A stretch of DNA of 64,000 nucleotides from assembly GCF_020873915.1 (NCBI RefSeq), contig NZ_JAHWGP010000020.1:62001-126000 (forward strand), in the 5' to 3' direction. This DNA comes from Streptomyces sp. DH5 (GTDB lineage Bacteria; Actinomycetota; Actinomycetes; Streptomycetales; Streptomycetaceae). Positions 1 to 8,913 of the stretch are shown here, piece after piece (the first letter of the stretch is position 1; each line of letters starts with the position of its first letter). The notes beneath the pieces were generated by a model that worked only from the letters and a program-made list of their open reading frames with translations, was not told the origin of the DNA and ran no database searches. The position numbers were made by a program, and so were the translations under genes.

Positions 1-1
1 C

Positions 2-2659
2 AGCAAGTACTTCCGCGGTGCCGTGGGCACTCCGCAGCGCGAGACCGGCCTCAGGCAGCTGATCGACCGCATCGTGAAGACGTACCGGAAGGCCGGTGAA
101 GACCACAAGTACTTCGCCTCGCCCGCCGACGCCGAGATCTTCGAGCACGAGCTGGCGTACGCCCTCCTGCACCAGATCTTCAGCTTCAACAGCCCCGTGT
201 GGTTCAACGTGGGCACGCCCCAGCCTCAGCAGGTCTCCGCCTGCTTCATCCTGTCCGTCGACGACTCCATGGAGTCGATCCTCGACTGGTACAAGGAAGA
301 GGGCATGATCTTCAAGGGCGGCTCCGGAGCCGGCCTGAACCTCTCCCGGATCCGCTCCTCCAAGGAGCTGCTCTCCTCCGGTGGCAACGCCTCAGGACCG
401 GTCTCCTTCATGCGCGGGGCCGACGCCTCCGCCGGCACGATCAAGTCCGGTGGCGCCACCCGCCGCGCGGCCAAGATGGTCGTCCTCGACGTGGACCACC
501 CGGACATCGAGGACTTCGTCGAGACGAAGGTCAAGGAGGAGGAGAAGATCCGCGTCCTGCGCGACGCGGGCTTCGACATGGACCTGGGCGGCGACGACAT
601 CGCCTCCGTCCAGTACCAGAACGCCAACAACTCGGTCCGTGTCAACGACGAGTTCATGGAGGCCGTCGAGAAGGGCGGCAAGTTCGGACTGCGCGCCCGG
701 ATGACCGGCGAGGTCATCGAGGAGGTCGACGCCAAGGCCCTCTTCCGCAAGATCGCCGAGGCCGCGTGGGCCTGCGCCGACCCGGGCATCCAGTACGACG
801 GGGTCATCAACAACTGGCACACCTGCCCCGAGTCCGGCCGGATCACCGCGTCGAACCCGTGCAGCGAGTACATGCACCTGGACAACACGTCCTGCAACCT
901 GGCCTCGCTGAACCTGATGAAGTTCCTCGAGGACGACGGCCTGGGCAACCAGTCCTTCCAGACCGAGCGCTTCCAGAAGGTCGTCGAGCTGGTCATCACC
1001 GCGATGGACATCTCGATCTGCTTCGCGGACTTCCCGACCGAGAAGATCGGTGAGAACACCCGCGCCTTCCGTCAGCTCGGCATCGGCTACGCCAACCTCG
1101 GCGCCCTGCTGATGGCGACCGGCCACGCCTACGACTCCGACGGCGGCCGCGCCCTCGCCGGTGCCATCACCTCCCTCATGACCGGCACGGCGTACCGGCG
1201 CTCCGCCGAACTCGCCGCGATCGTCGGCCCGTACGACGGCTACGCCCGCAACGCCGACGCCCACCAGCGCGTCATGAAGCAGCACGCCGACGCCAACGGC
1301 ACGGCCGTGCGCATGGACGACCTGGACACCCCGGTGTGGGCCGCCGCCACCGAGGCATGGCAGGACGTGGTCCGCGTCGGCGAGAAGAACGGCTTCCGCA
1401 ACGCCCAGGCCTCCGTGCTCGCCCCGACCGGCACCATCGGTCTGGCGATGTCCTGCGACACCACCGGTGTCGAGCCGGATCTGGCGCTGGTCAAGTTCAA
1501 GAAGCTCGTCGGCGGCGGCTCCATGCAGATCGTCAACGGCACCGTCCCGCAGGCCCTGCGCCGCCTGGGCTACCAGGAGGAGCAGATCGAGGCGATCGTC
1601 GCCCACATCGCCGAGAACGGCAATGTGATCGACGCCCCCGGTCTCAAGCCGGAGCACTACGAGGTGTTCGACTGCGCCATGGGCGAGCGGGCCATCTCCC
1701 CGATGGGTCACGTCCGCATGATGGCCGCCATCCAGCCCTGGATCTCCGGCGCCATCTCCAAGACGGTCAACATGCCGGAGTCGGCGACCGTCGAGGAGGT
1801 CGAGGAGATCTACTTCGAGGCCTGGAAGCTCGGCGTCAAGGCGCTCGCGATCTACCGCGACAACTGCAAGGTCGGCCAGCCGCTCTCCGCGAAGACCAAG
1901 GAGAAGGAGAAGGCCGAGGTCACCGAGAAGGCCGAGGAGACGATCCGCGCCGCGGTCGAGAAGGTGGTCGAGTACCGCCCGGTCCGCAAGCGTCTCCCCA
2001 AGGGCCGTCCCGGCATCACCACCTCCTTCACGGTCGGTGGCGCCGAGGGCTACATGACCGCCAATTCCTACCCGGACGACGGTCTCGGCGAGGTCTTCCT
2101 GAAGATGTCCAAGCAGGGCTCCACCCTCGCCGGCATGATGGACGCCTTCTCCATCGCCGTCTCCGTGGGCCTCCAGTACGGCGTGCCGCTGGAGACGTAC
2201 GTCTCGAAGTTCACCAACATGCGCTTCGAGCCGGCCGGCATGACGGACGACCCGGACGTGCGGATGGCGCAGTCGATCGTCGACTACATCTTCCGCCGCC
2301 TGGCGCTGGACTTCCTGCCCTTCGAGACGCGCTCCGCGCTCGGCATCCACTCCGCCGAGGAGCGTCAGCGTCACCTGGAGACCGGTTCCTACGAGCCGTC
2401 CGACGACGAGCTGGACGTCGAGACTCTCGCCCAGTCGGCGCCGCTGGCCCAGGAGCTGAAGGCGGTCGCCGCACCGAAGGCCGAGGCCGAGGCGGTCAAG
2501 CCCGCGCCGCAGCAGGCCCACACCAGCGCCGAGCTGGTCGAGATGCAGCTGGGCATCCAGGCGGACGCCCCGCTGTGCTTCTCCTGCGGTACGAAGATGC
2601 AGCGGGCCGGGTCCTGCTACATCTGCGAGGGCTGCGGCTCCACGAGCGGCTGTAGCTGA
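2..2659 (+). CDS. nrdJ: Vitamin B12-dependent (class II) ribonucleoside-diphosphate reductase, 5'-truncated by the window
   Basis: Adenosylcobalamin-dependent reductase that makes deoxyribonucleotides in the cytoplasm. The frame is open from base 2 (S-K-Y-F-R-G-A before the first in-frame GTG at 23), so the true start lies upstream. The full Streptomyces protein is about 950-970 residues, so roughly 80 N-terminal residues are missing. Visible signatures are FNSPVWFNVG near the start, the NPCSEYMHLDNTSCNLASLN active-site segment, a lysine/glutamate-rich insert around 1890-1970, and a C-terminal CFSCG...CYICEGCG...CS cysteine tail used for re-reduction and metal binding. In Streptomyces this gene normally follows nrdR, whose repressor acts with cobalamin control; that part is outside the window. 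A strong hairpin follows the stop. Confidence 0.97.
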   Translation, partial: SKYFRGAVGTPQRETGLRQLIDRIVKTYRKAGEDHKYFASPADAEIFEHELAYALLHQIFSFNSPVWFNVGTPQPQQVSACFILSVDDSMESILDWYKEEGMIFKGGSGAGLNLSRIRSSKELLSSGGNASGPVSFMRGADASAGTIKSGGATRRAAKMVVLDVDHPDIEDFVETKVKEEEKIRVLRDAGFDMDLGGDDIASVQYQNANNSVRVNDEFMEAVEKGGKFGLRARMTGEVIEEVDAKALFRKIAEAAWACADPGIQYDGVINNWHTCPESGRITASNPCSEYMHLDNTSCNLASLNLMKFLEDDGLGNQSFQTERFQKVVELVITAMDISICFADFPTEKIGENTRAFRQLGIGYANLGALLMATGHAYDSDGGRALAGAITSLMTGTAYRRSAELAAIVGPYDGYARNADAHQRVMKQHADANGTAVRMDDLDTPVWAAATEAWQDVVRVGEKNGFRNAQASVLAPTGTIGLAMSCDTTGVEPDLALVKFKKLVGGGSMQIVNGTVPQALRRLGYQEEQIEAIVAHIAENGNVIDAPGLKPEHYEVFDCAMGERAISPMGHVRMMAAIQPWISGAISKTVNMPESATVEEVEEIYFEAWKLGVKALAIYRDNCKVGQPLSAKTKEKEKAEVTEKAEETIRAAVEKVVEYRPVRKRLPKGRPGITTSFTVGGAEGYMTANSYPDDGLGEVFLKMSKQGSTLAGMMDAFSIAVSVGLQYGVPLETYVSKFTNMRFEPAGMTDDPDVRMAQSIVDYIFRRLALDFLPFETRSALGIHSAEERQRHLETGSYEPSDDELDVETLAQSAPLAQELKAVAAPKAEAEAVKPAPQQAHTSAELVEMQLGIQADAPLCFSCGTKMQRAGSCYICEGCGSTSGCS

Positions 2660-2694
2660 CCTCGGGCACAACCAGGGCATGAGAGTGCCCGGTC

Positions 2695-2728
2695 AGGGCG
2701 GTGGCGCCGGTGCAGGCGCCACCGCCCT
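2695..2728 (+). terminator. Intrinsic terminator hairpin after nrdJ
   Basis: Perfect 14-bp stem (AGGGCGGTGGCGCC pairing with GGCGCCACCGCCCT) with loop GGTGCA, 36 nt after the nrdJ stop. There is no U-tract, as is common in Streptomyces. Confidence 0.75.
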
Positions 2729-2850
2729 CGGTGTGTCCGGGACGCCGGGCGGCCGTGTGCGCCCCGTCGGAGGGCCCTGGGGTTGTCGCGGAGGGGAGGC
2801 GGTGGCAGGCTTCCGGGCATGATCAGGAGAATCGAGTCCGTCACCCGCCG

Positions 2851-3962
2851 GTGAGCGGTGCGCCCGGGACCGGACTGCCCGGTGCCCCCACCCCACTGTT
2901 CCAGCACGCCCTCCGGCTGCATCGCCTGACTCCTGACGAGCCGCTCTTCCGCAGCGGAGAACCGTTCCCGGGCACCGCCCGCCGCCGGCAGCGCACGCGA
3001 CCGCACGGGTCCCCGCCGCGCAGCGGCAGGGGTCGCGGAAATCCTGGACGCCTACTTCCTCGACCCCGGCATCCCGCCCCGCCGGCCGGCCCTGGAGCTC
3101 CGCGACGTCCCGTTCCCTTCCCGGCACGACGAGCGCATCACGGCCGTGGCTGTGCGGGCACCGGCGGCCAGGGTCCGGGGCACCGGGCGGTGGCTGGTCC
3201 GGCACGCGACCGACCTCGCTCCCGTGGCCCTCGGGCTCGCGCTGCTCGCCGAGACCGCCACGGTGGACGACATCCCCCTCATCCAGATCATCGGCCTCCT
3301 CTCGAACGCCTTCGGTCCCCTGGCGGTACGGGCTCTGGACCGCCTGCCGGGCGGCGTAGAGGCACTGATCCGGCTAGCCGAACGGGTGACGGCCCGGGGT
3401 CGCGCGTATGCGGCGGACGCGCTCCGCCCGCACCTGGACGATCACCCGGCCGTCCGGCCGTGGCTGCTGCGCAGAGCCGTCGACGGCGACCACCTCAACG
3501 GCTGCTTCGCCGCCGAGGTCGCCCGGGTGACCCGGCTCCACGAGGTCATCGTGCGGTCCGGGGGCGACGCCGGGATCGTGGACCACGCGGGCCGGATCCT
3601 CCACGTCATGAAGCACTGCGAGGGGAATGGGCACCTCTTTGCGCCAGTACCCGCACGCAGTCACGGTGCTGGAGGCGCACACCCGCCACATCACGCACCT
3701 GGGACCGACGGCCGAACGGTACTTCGCCACGGCGAGCGTCGCCCAGTACCTGGGCGCCGAGAAGCCCGCCCGGTCCGACGACCCCGCGATCGAGGCGTGT
3801 TGGGACCGGGTCCGGACGTCGTACCCGGCCCTGACCGACCGTGCGGGCTGGTGCGGCGTCGCGCGGGAAGGCCTCGCGGCCGGGGACTGGCGGATGGTGT
3901 GGCCGGCGGCCCCCGTGGCACCAGAACTCGATCTCCGTGCCTTCCGCTGCATCGGGCCGTGA
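2851..3962 (+). pseudogene. Frameshifted conserved hypothetical protein (about 370 codons in three frames)
   Basis: One protein appears to be split over three reading frames. Frame 1 runs from GTG 2851 (MSGAPGTGLPGAPTPLFQH...) to about 3000. Frame 2 runs from about 3030 to 3625 (VAEILDAYF, RWLVRHATDLAPVALGLALL, RAVDGDHLNGCFAAEVARV, HVMKHCEGNG). Frame 3 runs from 3627 to the TGA at 3960-3962 (MGTSLRQYPHAVTVLEAHTR...). At the second junction a single extra base near 3626 converts a continuous CEG-MGTSLRQYPH reading into CEGNGHLF. The pieces join end to end with no overlap in content, so I infer decay of an intact gene. The product looks like a soluble helical protein of a Streptomyces-specific family of unknown role. 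It lies alone between nrdJ and a convergent terD-like gene. Confidence 0.7.
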
Positions 3963-4046
3963 GCCGGGAACACCGCACCCGGCCGTACACGCCCGCGCCG
4001 GGGGCGGTGGGACCGGAAGTCCGGCACCACCGCCCCGTGTTCCGCC

Positions 4047-4103
4047 GTGCCGGTCCGAGTTCGCCGTGCCGGTCCGGGCTCGTCGTGCGGGTCCGGGTTC
4101 GCC
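4047..4103 (+). repeat. Three imperfect 19-bp tandem repeats
   Basis: Units 4047-4065, 4066-4084 and 4085-4103 share the core GTGCCGGTCCGRGYTCGYC. They lie in the short gap between the pseudogene end and the convergent TerD gene. The 19-bp period is not a multiple of three and no coding function is apparent. Confidence 0.65.
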
Positions 4104-4127
4104 GGGACGGCCCCGGGTTCCGCGCCG

Positions 4128-4661
4128 TCAGGTCCGGCGTGCGGCTCCCATCGCGCGGGAGAAGTCCGCCGGGTCGCCCTCGAAGCCCTGGACACCGAAG
4201 CGGAACTCCCAGGGGCCCTTCCCCTCGCGGACGAACTCCGCGACCGTGGCCGCCGTGGCCTCCGGGACTCCGCCGAAGTCGTCCTCGGCGAGGACGGTGT
4301 ATCCCTCGCGGATGCGCAGACCCGGGCCGGCCACACCGGAGAACGTCCGCCGTGTCCGGTGCTGTTGTACGACCACACCGACCACCACGCGCGCGTACCG
4401 CTCGTCGAGCCGGTCCAGCTCCAGCGTCATGACCTCGTCGTAGCCGAAGCCCTGGCCGTCCTTGCTGTCCCGGTTCAGAATGATGGTGCCGTCGGGGGAG
4501 CGGCTGTCGAAGTGCACCACATAGGCGGGATCACCGTGTGGGTCGCCCGCCGGGTAGGGCGCGGCGACGAGGTCCAGGTCGGTGGAGGGTTCGCCCGACG
4601 GACTCGGGTCCCACCGCAGTGCGATCTCGACCTTCCCGAAGCCCTTGCTGAGGCCGTTCAC
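4128..4661 (-). CDS. TerD family protein
   Basis: 177-residue cytoplasmic protein of the TerD/TerE calcium-binding stress family (tellurite-resistance related). It begins VNGLSKGFGKVEIALRWDPS and contains the family hallmarks DLDLVAAPY, HFDSRSPDGTIILNRDSKDG (acidic, likely metal-binding) and GYDEVMTLELDRL. The frame is open far upstream, but the GTG at 4659-4661 has GGGGAAG about six bases before it and gives the usual TerD length. It stands alone, convergent with the decayed gene to its left. Streptomyces genomes carry many TerD paralogs, so the specific role cannot be told from sequence. Confidence 0.85.
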   Translation of the reverse strand: MNGLSKGFGKVEIALRWDPSPSGEPSTDLDLVAAPYPAGDPHGDPAYVVHFDSRSPDGTIILNRDSKDGQGFGYDEVMTLELDRLDERYARVVVGVVVQQHRTRRTFSGVAGPGLRIREGYTVLAEDDFGGVPEATAATVAEFVREGKGPWEFRFGVQGFEGDPADFSRAMGAARRT

Positions 4662-4805
4662 CAGTCTTCCCCTTCCCGTGACCGTCCTGCCCGGCTCACC
4701 CCAACTGCCGGGCCGTCGTGGCAGGTTGTCCATCCTGCCATGCGCGCGGCGCCGGATGCCGCGAAGCAGTCCGGCCGAGGGTGAACGACGCCGTGCCCGG
4801 GGCCT

Positions 4806-4811
4806 TACGAT
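4806..4811 (+). promoter_or_regulatory. Leaderless -10 element TACGAT
   Basis: TACGAT ends six nucleotides before the GTG at 4818, and there is no Shine-Dalgarno sequence between them. This is the layout of a leaderless transcript starting at or next to the GTG. No good -35 is visible. Confidence 0.5.
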
Positions 4812-4817
4812 GGCGCG

Positions 4818-5423
4818 GTGCTGGTCAAGTGGATTCGCTGCACCGTGGTGGACCGCCGCGGGTTCGAGCGGGGGCAGCGGAAGTGGGCGGGGCTTCTGGG
4901 GGAGCCGGGGTTTCGGGGGCAGGGCGGGGGCTGGAGCCGGGGACGGCCGGACGTGGCGCACGTCTTCTCCTTCTGGGAGAGCCGTGCCTTCTACGACTCC
5001 TTCATGGCGCGCTCCCACGACCGGCTCGCCTCCACCCAGTCGGGCACCTTCAAGGACGCCCGGATCAGACTCTTCGACCACCGTTTCGACGTGAAGACCG
5101 GATTCGAACCGCGTTTCACCGACGCCGACCTGCTCAGGGTGGCCCTGTGCCGGGTCCACGAGGAGCGGGCTGAACACTTCGTCCTGATGCAGGAGAAGGT
5201 CTGGAACCCGGCGATGGCCGGCTCGCCCGGCATGGTCCGGGGCCTGTTCGGCGAAGCGCCCGGGCACGAGTTCCTGGTGCTGTCGATGTGGCGTTCGGCC
5301 GCCGAGCACGGCAAGTACCGCGCCGAGCGGGTGGAGCGACTCGCCCTGCGGGCACAGACGGAGGCCGATGTCGCGGCCCTGGCGGGAGACATCGTCGACA
5401 TGGAAGAGGCCTGGACGGTCTGA
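4818..5423 (+). CDS. YdbC/DUF4937-like protein
   Basis: 201-residue soluble protein beginning MLVKWIRCTVVDRRGFERGQ. It contains two similar halves with DVAHVFSFWES and EFLVLSMWRS, a dimeric alpha+beta-barrel (ABM-like) arrangement. The N-terminal half matches my memory of the YdbC-family/DUF4937 proteins of Streptomyces. No catalytic motif is evident. The start is the GTG at 4818: it lies six bases after a TACGAT hexamer, so the mRNA is probably leaderless. Neighbours are a divergent TerD gene and a downstream phosphatase, with about 150 bp on the right, so it may be monocistronic. Function unknown. Confidence 0.75.
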   Translation: MLVKWIRCTVVDRRGFERGQRKWAGLLGEPGFRGQGGGWSRGRPDVAHVFSFWESRAFYDSFMARSHDRLASTQSGTFKDARIRLFDHRFDVKTGFEPRFTDADLLRVALCRVHEERAEHFVLMQEKVWNPAMAGSPGMVRGLFGEAPGHEFLVLSMWRSAAEHGKYRAERVERLALRAQTEADVAALAGDIVDMEEAWTV

Positions 5424-5567
5424 GTTCCGGGAAACACGCGTTCCGGCGCGGTACGGACGGGCCGCCTTCCGGGCCCGCGCGCCGGCCGAGGGCACGCGCG
5501 ACGCGGATCATGTGTGACGTATGCCGTAAGGGGACCGCACAAGTGCCCGTCGGGGCCTCACCCGATC

Positions 5568-5573
5568 TAGGGT
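5568..5573 (+). promoter_or_regulatory. Leaderless -10 element TAGGGT
   Basis: TAGGGT ends six nucleotides before ATG 5580 and no Shine-Dalgarno sequence intervenes. Confidence 0.5.
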
Positions 5574-5579
5574 CTTGGC

Positions 5580-6239
5580 ATGGCACGTCCACGGCGCATC
5601 GTCCTTGTCCGGCACGGCGAGTCGACGGGCAATGTCGATGACTCCGTCTACGAACGCGAACCCGACCACGCCTTGGCCCTGACCGAGCGGGGCCGGCGGC
5701 AGGCGGAGAAGACGGGGGAGCGGCTGCGTGCCCTGTTCGGCCAGGAGCGCGTCAGCATCTACGTCTCCCCGTACCGGCGGACGCACCAGACGCTGAGCGC
5801 CTTCGGTTTCGACCCGGAGCTGATCCGTGTGCGCGAGGAGCCGCGGCTGCGCGAGCAGGACTGGGGCAACTGGCAGGACCGCGAGGACGTACGCCTGCAG
5901 AAGGCGTACCGGGACGCATACGGGCACTTCTACTACCGTTTCGCCCAGGGCGAGTCCGGAGCCGACGTCTACGACCGGGTCGGCGGCTTCCTCGAGAGCC
6001 TCTTCCGCAGCTTCGAGGCTCCCGACCATCCGCCGAACGTCCTGATCGTCACCCACGGACTGGCCATGCGGCTGTTCTGCATGCGGTGGTTCCACTGGAC
6101 CGTGGCGGAGTTCGAGTCGCTGTCGAACCCGGGGAACGCCGAGATGCGGGTGCTCGTTCTGGGGGAGGACGGCAAGTACACCCTCGACCGGCCCTTCGAA
6201 CGCTGGCGCGAACCGGAGCCGTACGGGATCACGGGATAG
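5580..6239 (+). CDS. Histidine phosphatase family protein
   Basis: 219-residue cytoplasmic member of the phosphoglycerate-mutase-like histidine phosphatase superfamily. The catalytic RHGES (His12) sits at residues 11-15. The second active-site histidine is in LIVTHGLAMRLF at about residue 160, with supporting arginines in YVSPYRRTHQTL. The insert LREQDWGNWQ is typical of the actinobacterial phosphatase subgroup that includes fructose-bisphosphatase-like and phosphoserine-phosphatase-like enzymes. The substrate cannot be assigned from sequence. The ATG is preceded by TAGGGT at the leaderless spacing. The next gene begins 30 nt after the stop with its own TATAGA hexamer at 6253-6258. Confidence 0.88.
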   Translation: MARPRRIVLVRHGESTGNVDDSVYEREPDHALALTERGRRQAEKTGERLRALFGQERVSIYVSPYRRTHQTLSAFGFDPELIRVREEPRLREQDWGNWQDREDVRLQKAYRDAYGHFYYRFAQGESGADVYDRVGGFLESLFRSFEAPDHPPNVLIVTHGLAMRLFCMRWFHWTVAEFESLSNPGNAEMRVLVLGEDGKYTLDRPFERWREPEPYGITG

Positions 6240-6269
6240 ACAGAGGGGCACGTATAGAGTGGCAGGGCG

Positions 6270-7178
6270 ATGACCGCTGATTCCTCTTCCGCCGGGCGCC
6301 TGGAGCGCGCCCTGGCCAGCCTGCGCGGACTGTCCGTGGGGGACGCGCTCGGCTCGCAGTTCTTCGTGCCGGTGAACTACCCGCTGCTCAAGCGCCGGGA
6401 ACTGCCTCCGGGGCCGTGGCAGTGGACCGACGACACGGAGATGGCGTGCTCCGTCGTCGCCGTCCTTGCCGCGCACCGCCGGATCGACCAGGACGCCCTC
6501 GCGCGCTCCTTCGCCGACCATCACGACTTCGACCGGGGATACGGTCCGGCGGTCAACCGGCTGCTGCGCCTGGTCCGCGAGGGCGGCGACTGGCGCGAGC
6601 TGTCCGCCGCCCTCTTCAACGGGCAGGGGTCCTGGGGCAACGGTGCCGCGATGCGGATCGCCCCGCTGGGCGCCTGGTACGCGGACGACCCGGAGCAGGC
6701 CACCCATCAGGCCGAGATCTCCGCCTACCCCACCCACCAGCATCGCGAGGCCGTGGTCGGTGCCATGGCCGTCGCCGCGGCCGCCGCACTCGCCGCCGCG
6801 CCGGGCGGGCCGCCCGGCCCGGGCGCCCTCCTCGACGGGGTGATCGGGCTGGTGCCGGCGAGGAGTGCCGTCGGCGCGGGCCTGCGCCGGGGCCGGGACA
6901 TGCTCGACTACGGCGACGCCGCGACCGTCGCGGCCGTACTGGGCTGCGGACGGCGCACGACGGCCCACGACACCGTGCCCTTCGCGCTCTGGTCGGCGGC
7001 CCGGTCCCTCGGTGACTACGAGCGGGCGTTCTGGACGACCGCGCAGGTGGGCGGGGACGTCGACACGACCTGCGCGATCGTCGGAGGGGTGGTCGCCGCC
7101 GGGAAGGCCGGGGCCCCGCCCGCCGAGTGGGCGAGCCGGGTCGAGCCGCTGCCGGAGTGGGCGCGGACCCAGCTCTGA
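6270..7178 (+). CDS. ADP-ribosylglycohydrolase family protein
   Basis: 302-residue DraG/ARH-type hydrolase expected to remove ADP-ribose from proteins or small molecules, using two bound Mg ions. Family signatures are GLSVGDALGSQFF near the N terminus, the metal-binding WTDDTEMACS at about residue 50, GSWGNGAAMRIAPLGAWY near residue 115, and the C-terminal VGGDVDTTCAIVGGVVAA that carries the second set of metal ligands. The substrate is unknown. A TATAGA hexamer lies 11 nt before the ATG, so the leader would be very short. A hairpin with CACGGAGAG/CTCTCCGTG arms begins just after the stop. Confidence 0.9.
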   Translation: MTADSSSAGRLERALASLRGLSVGDALGSQFFVPVNYPLLKRRELPPGPWQWTDDTEMACSVVAVLAAHRRIDQDALARSFADHHDFDRGYGPAVNRLLRLVREGGDWRELSAALFNGQGSWGNGAAMRIAPLGAWYADDPEQATHQAEISAYPTHQHREAVVGAMAVAAAAALAAAPGGPPGPGALLDGVIGLVPARSAVGAGLRRGRDMLDYGDAATVAAVLGCGRRTTAHDTVPFALWSAARSLGDYERAFWTTAQVGGDVDTTCAIVGGVVAAGKAGAPPAEWASRVEPLPEWARTQL

Positions 7179-7179
7179 G

Positions 7180-7230
7180 CACGGAGAGCGGTCCGCCGGA
7201 ACTCTCCGTGCGCCCCGGGAACTCTCCGTG
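7180..7230 (+). terminator. Hairpin with a duplicated right arm after the ADP-ribosylglycohydrolase gene
   Basis: CACGGAGAG (7180-7188) can pair with either of two identical copies of CTCTCCGTG (7202-7210 and 7222-7230). Each copy is embedded in the 13-mer GGAACTCTCCGTG, repeated with a 20-bp period. It probably terminates transcription, and the duplicated arm gives two alternative stems. Confidence 0.5.
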
Positions 7231-7419
7231 ACCGGCCGCGCGTTGTCCTGACGAGCACTGTGTGAGGCATCAGGCCGGCGCGCATGGGCTGTGCCGTGCG
7301 GGGTGTCGTCGTCGGGGAGAGGGGTGGTGGCCGTGACCTTGAAGGGCCGGGTCGTGGGACGGCTTGTGCCGGGCGCCGTGGCGTCGTGCGCCGCGGGCTG
7401 GCCCGGCGTTCCCCGGCCG

Positions 7420-8062
7420 ACCCCCGTGACCTCGGCCGGAGAACCGCCGGGCCGGATCCGCGCGATCCGTCGCTCGGCCCATTCCGGGCCCGGCCTTGCT
7501 GGAAGGAGCGATCCCCGGTGCCGCCCCGGAGCAGCTCAGCGCGGCCGGCTGGAACGGCCTGACGATGGAAGGCGTCGCCGGCGCTGCCCAGACCGGAAGG
7601 GCGGCCGTCTGCCGGCGCCGGCCGTCCAAGGAGGACCTGGTCGCCGACGCCCTGCGGGCGGGGCCGCCGCAGTTCGCCGCCGTGCAGGACCTCGGGGGCG
7701 TGCGCGAGGACCTGCTCGACCTGCGCTTGTGAGCGTGCGACGCGATGTCCTCCCCTCTCGGATTCGTCGCGCGCTCAGCCATTCACGAATGCGAATGTGA
7801 TGGTGCCCGGGCGGAGTGCTTCCACGCCGTCATCTTCTGAGGGGTGGTGGAGTCGGCCATCAGGAGGCTACGTGAGGCCATCGAGCGTGACGTCAGGTAC
7901 GGGGAGGTGCGTCCGGGCGCGTCCGGCGGTTACGTCTTCGGCGCGATCCCGGCGATGATGATGTATCGGTCGAGTGTGTGCGGCAGCGAACTGGCCGACG
8001 TCGATCTGGAGGAGATGATCGACCAGTCGACGTTTCCGCTGCTGGGGCGCACCGACGCCTGA
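7420..8062 (+). pseudogene. Decayed TetR family transcriptional regulator
   Basis: The frame from 7496 reads LEGAIPGAAPEQLSAAGWNG, LTMEGVAGAAQTG and PSKEDLVADALRAG, a TetR helix-turn-helix. It hits TGA at 7730-7732, continues in the same frame through SAIHECECDGARAECFHAVI, hits a second TGA at 7838-7840, and then reads a normal TetR C terminus (AIPAMMMYRSSVCGSELADV...) to the stop at 8060-8062. The second TGA sits where FRG is expected, as if CGA had become TGA. The usual N-terminal stretch (DPRDPSLG) is in another frame near 7455-7480, so there is a frameshift as well. With two nonsense codons and one shift, the gene cannot make a functional repressor. It lies next to rnhB, and its former target is not visible. 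Confidence 0.8.
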
Positions 8063-8143
8063 TCCCTCGGACGCACGCACCCCGCTTCCCGCCGGGGGCC
8101 GGGGTGTCGCGCCCCGTCGCGGGCGGCGTACGCTAAGGGCGCC

Positions 8144-8845
8144 ATGCCGTACGAACCACCTACTCACACCGTCGAGCGCTCTCTTCGCGCCACGACCGGG
8201 GCGAAGATCGTTGCAGGCGTCGACGAGGTGGGGCGCGGTGCCTGGGCCGGCCCCGTCACCGTTTGCGCGGCGGTCACCGGACTCCGCCGGCCCCCACAAG
8301 GGCTCACCGACTCCAAGTTGCTCACCGTGAAGCGGCGTACCGAACTCGCGGAGACGCTGCGGACCTGGGTGACGTCGTACGCTCTGGGACACGCTTCCCC
8401 CGGGGAGATCGACCGGCTGGGGATGACCGCCGCACTGCGCCTGGCCGCGGTCCGTGCGCTGGAGGCGCTGCCGGTCCGGCCCGACGCGGTGATCCTCGAC
8501 GGCAAGCACGACTACCTCGGCTCGCCCTGGCGGGTCCGTACGGTCGTCAAGGGCGACCAGTCGTGCGTGGCGGTCGCGGCGGCCTCCGTGATCGCCAAGG
8601 TTCAGCGCGACAAAATGATGGCCGAACTGGGCATCGACCATGCAGACTTCGGTTTTGCGGACAACGCCGGGTATCCGTCACCCGTGCACAAGGCCGCACT
8701 GGAGGTCCGGGGACCCACTCCGTACCACCGGTTGTCGTGGGCGTATCTTGATGCGCTGCCCCAGTGGCGGCACCTCAAGAAGGTCCGCAGCTGGGCGGAC
8801 GGGCGCGTTCCGGAGATCGAGGGTCAGCTCGGCTTCGACTTCTGA
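8144..8845 (+). CDS. rnhB: Ribonuclease HII
   Basis: 233-residue enzyme that cuts RNA in RNA-DNA hybrids and at single misincorporated ribonucleotides. The conserved [13 protein letters not shown] at residues 25-37 supplies Asp27 and Glu28. LTDSKLL follows near residue 55. The third acidic residue is in AVILDG (Asp119), and [13 protein letters not shown] leads to the C-terminal Asp/Gly-Tyr-Pro-His region. Length and motifs are complete. The start ATG has AAGG five bases upstream. In this neighbourhood it follows the decayed tetR and precedes a Pro/Ala-rich hypothetical gene. Confidence 0.96.
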   Translation: MPYEPPTHTVERSLRATTGAKIVAGVDEVGRGAWAGPVTVCAAVTGLRRPPQGLTDSKLLTVKRRTELAETLRTWVTSYALGHASPGEIDRLGMTAALRLAAVRALEALPVRPDAVILDGKHDYLGSPWRVRTVVKGDQSCVAVAAASVIAKVQRDKMMAELGIDHADFGFADNAGYPSPVHKAALEVRGPTPYHRLSWAYLDALPQWRHLKKVRSWADGRVPEIEGQLGFDF

Positions 8846-8896
8846 CCGGCCACTCGTACGCATGTGCCCACCCGGCGGCGCGTGTCGTACCAACGT

Positions 8897-8910
8897 TTGA
8901 TAAAAATCAA
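8897..8910 (+). promoter_or_regulatory. AT-rich inverted repeat TTGAT-AAAA-ATCAA before a start codon
   Basis: A 5-4-5 perfect dyad in an otherwise GC-rich region, three bases before ATG 8914. It replaces the ribosome binding site position, so it may be an operator or part of a leaderless promoter. Confidence 0.35.
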
Positions 8911-8913
8911 CTC

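Noticed and set aside
392-2680. Very long minus-strand open frame over nrdJ (about 760 codons)
   Set aside because: It is antisense to a well-conserved gene and made of Arg/Leu/Gly/Asp-rich text. Such shadows are expected in high-GC DNA.
2701-3834. 377-codon plus-strand frame covering the decayed gene
   Set aside because: Only its first part carries family-like sequence; the rest is Arg/Pro noise, so it is not one gene.
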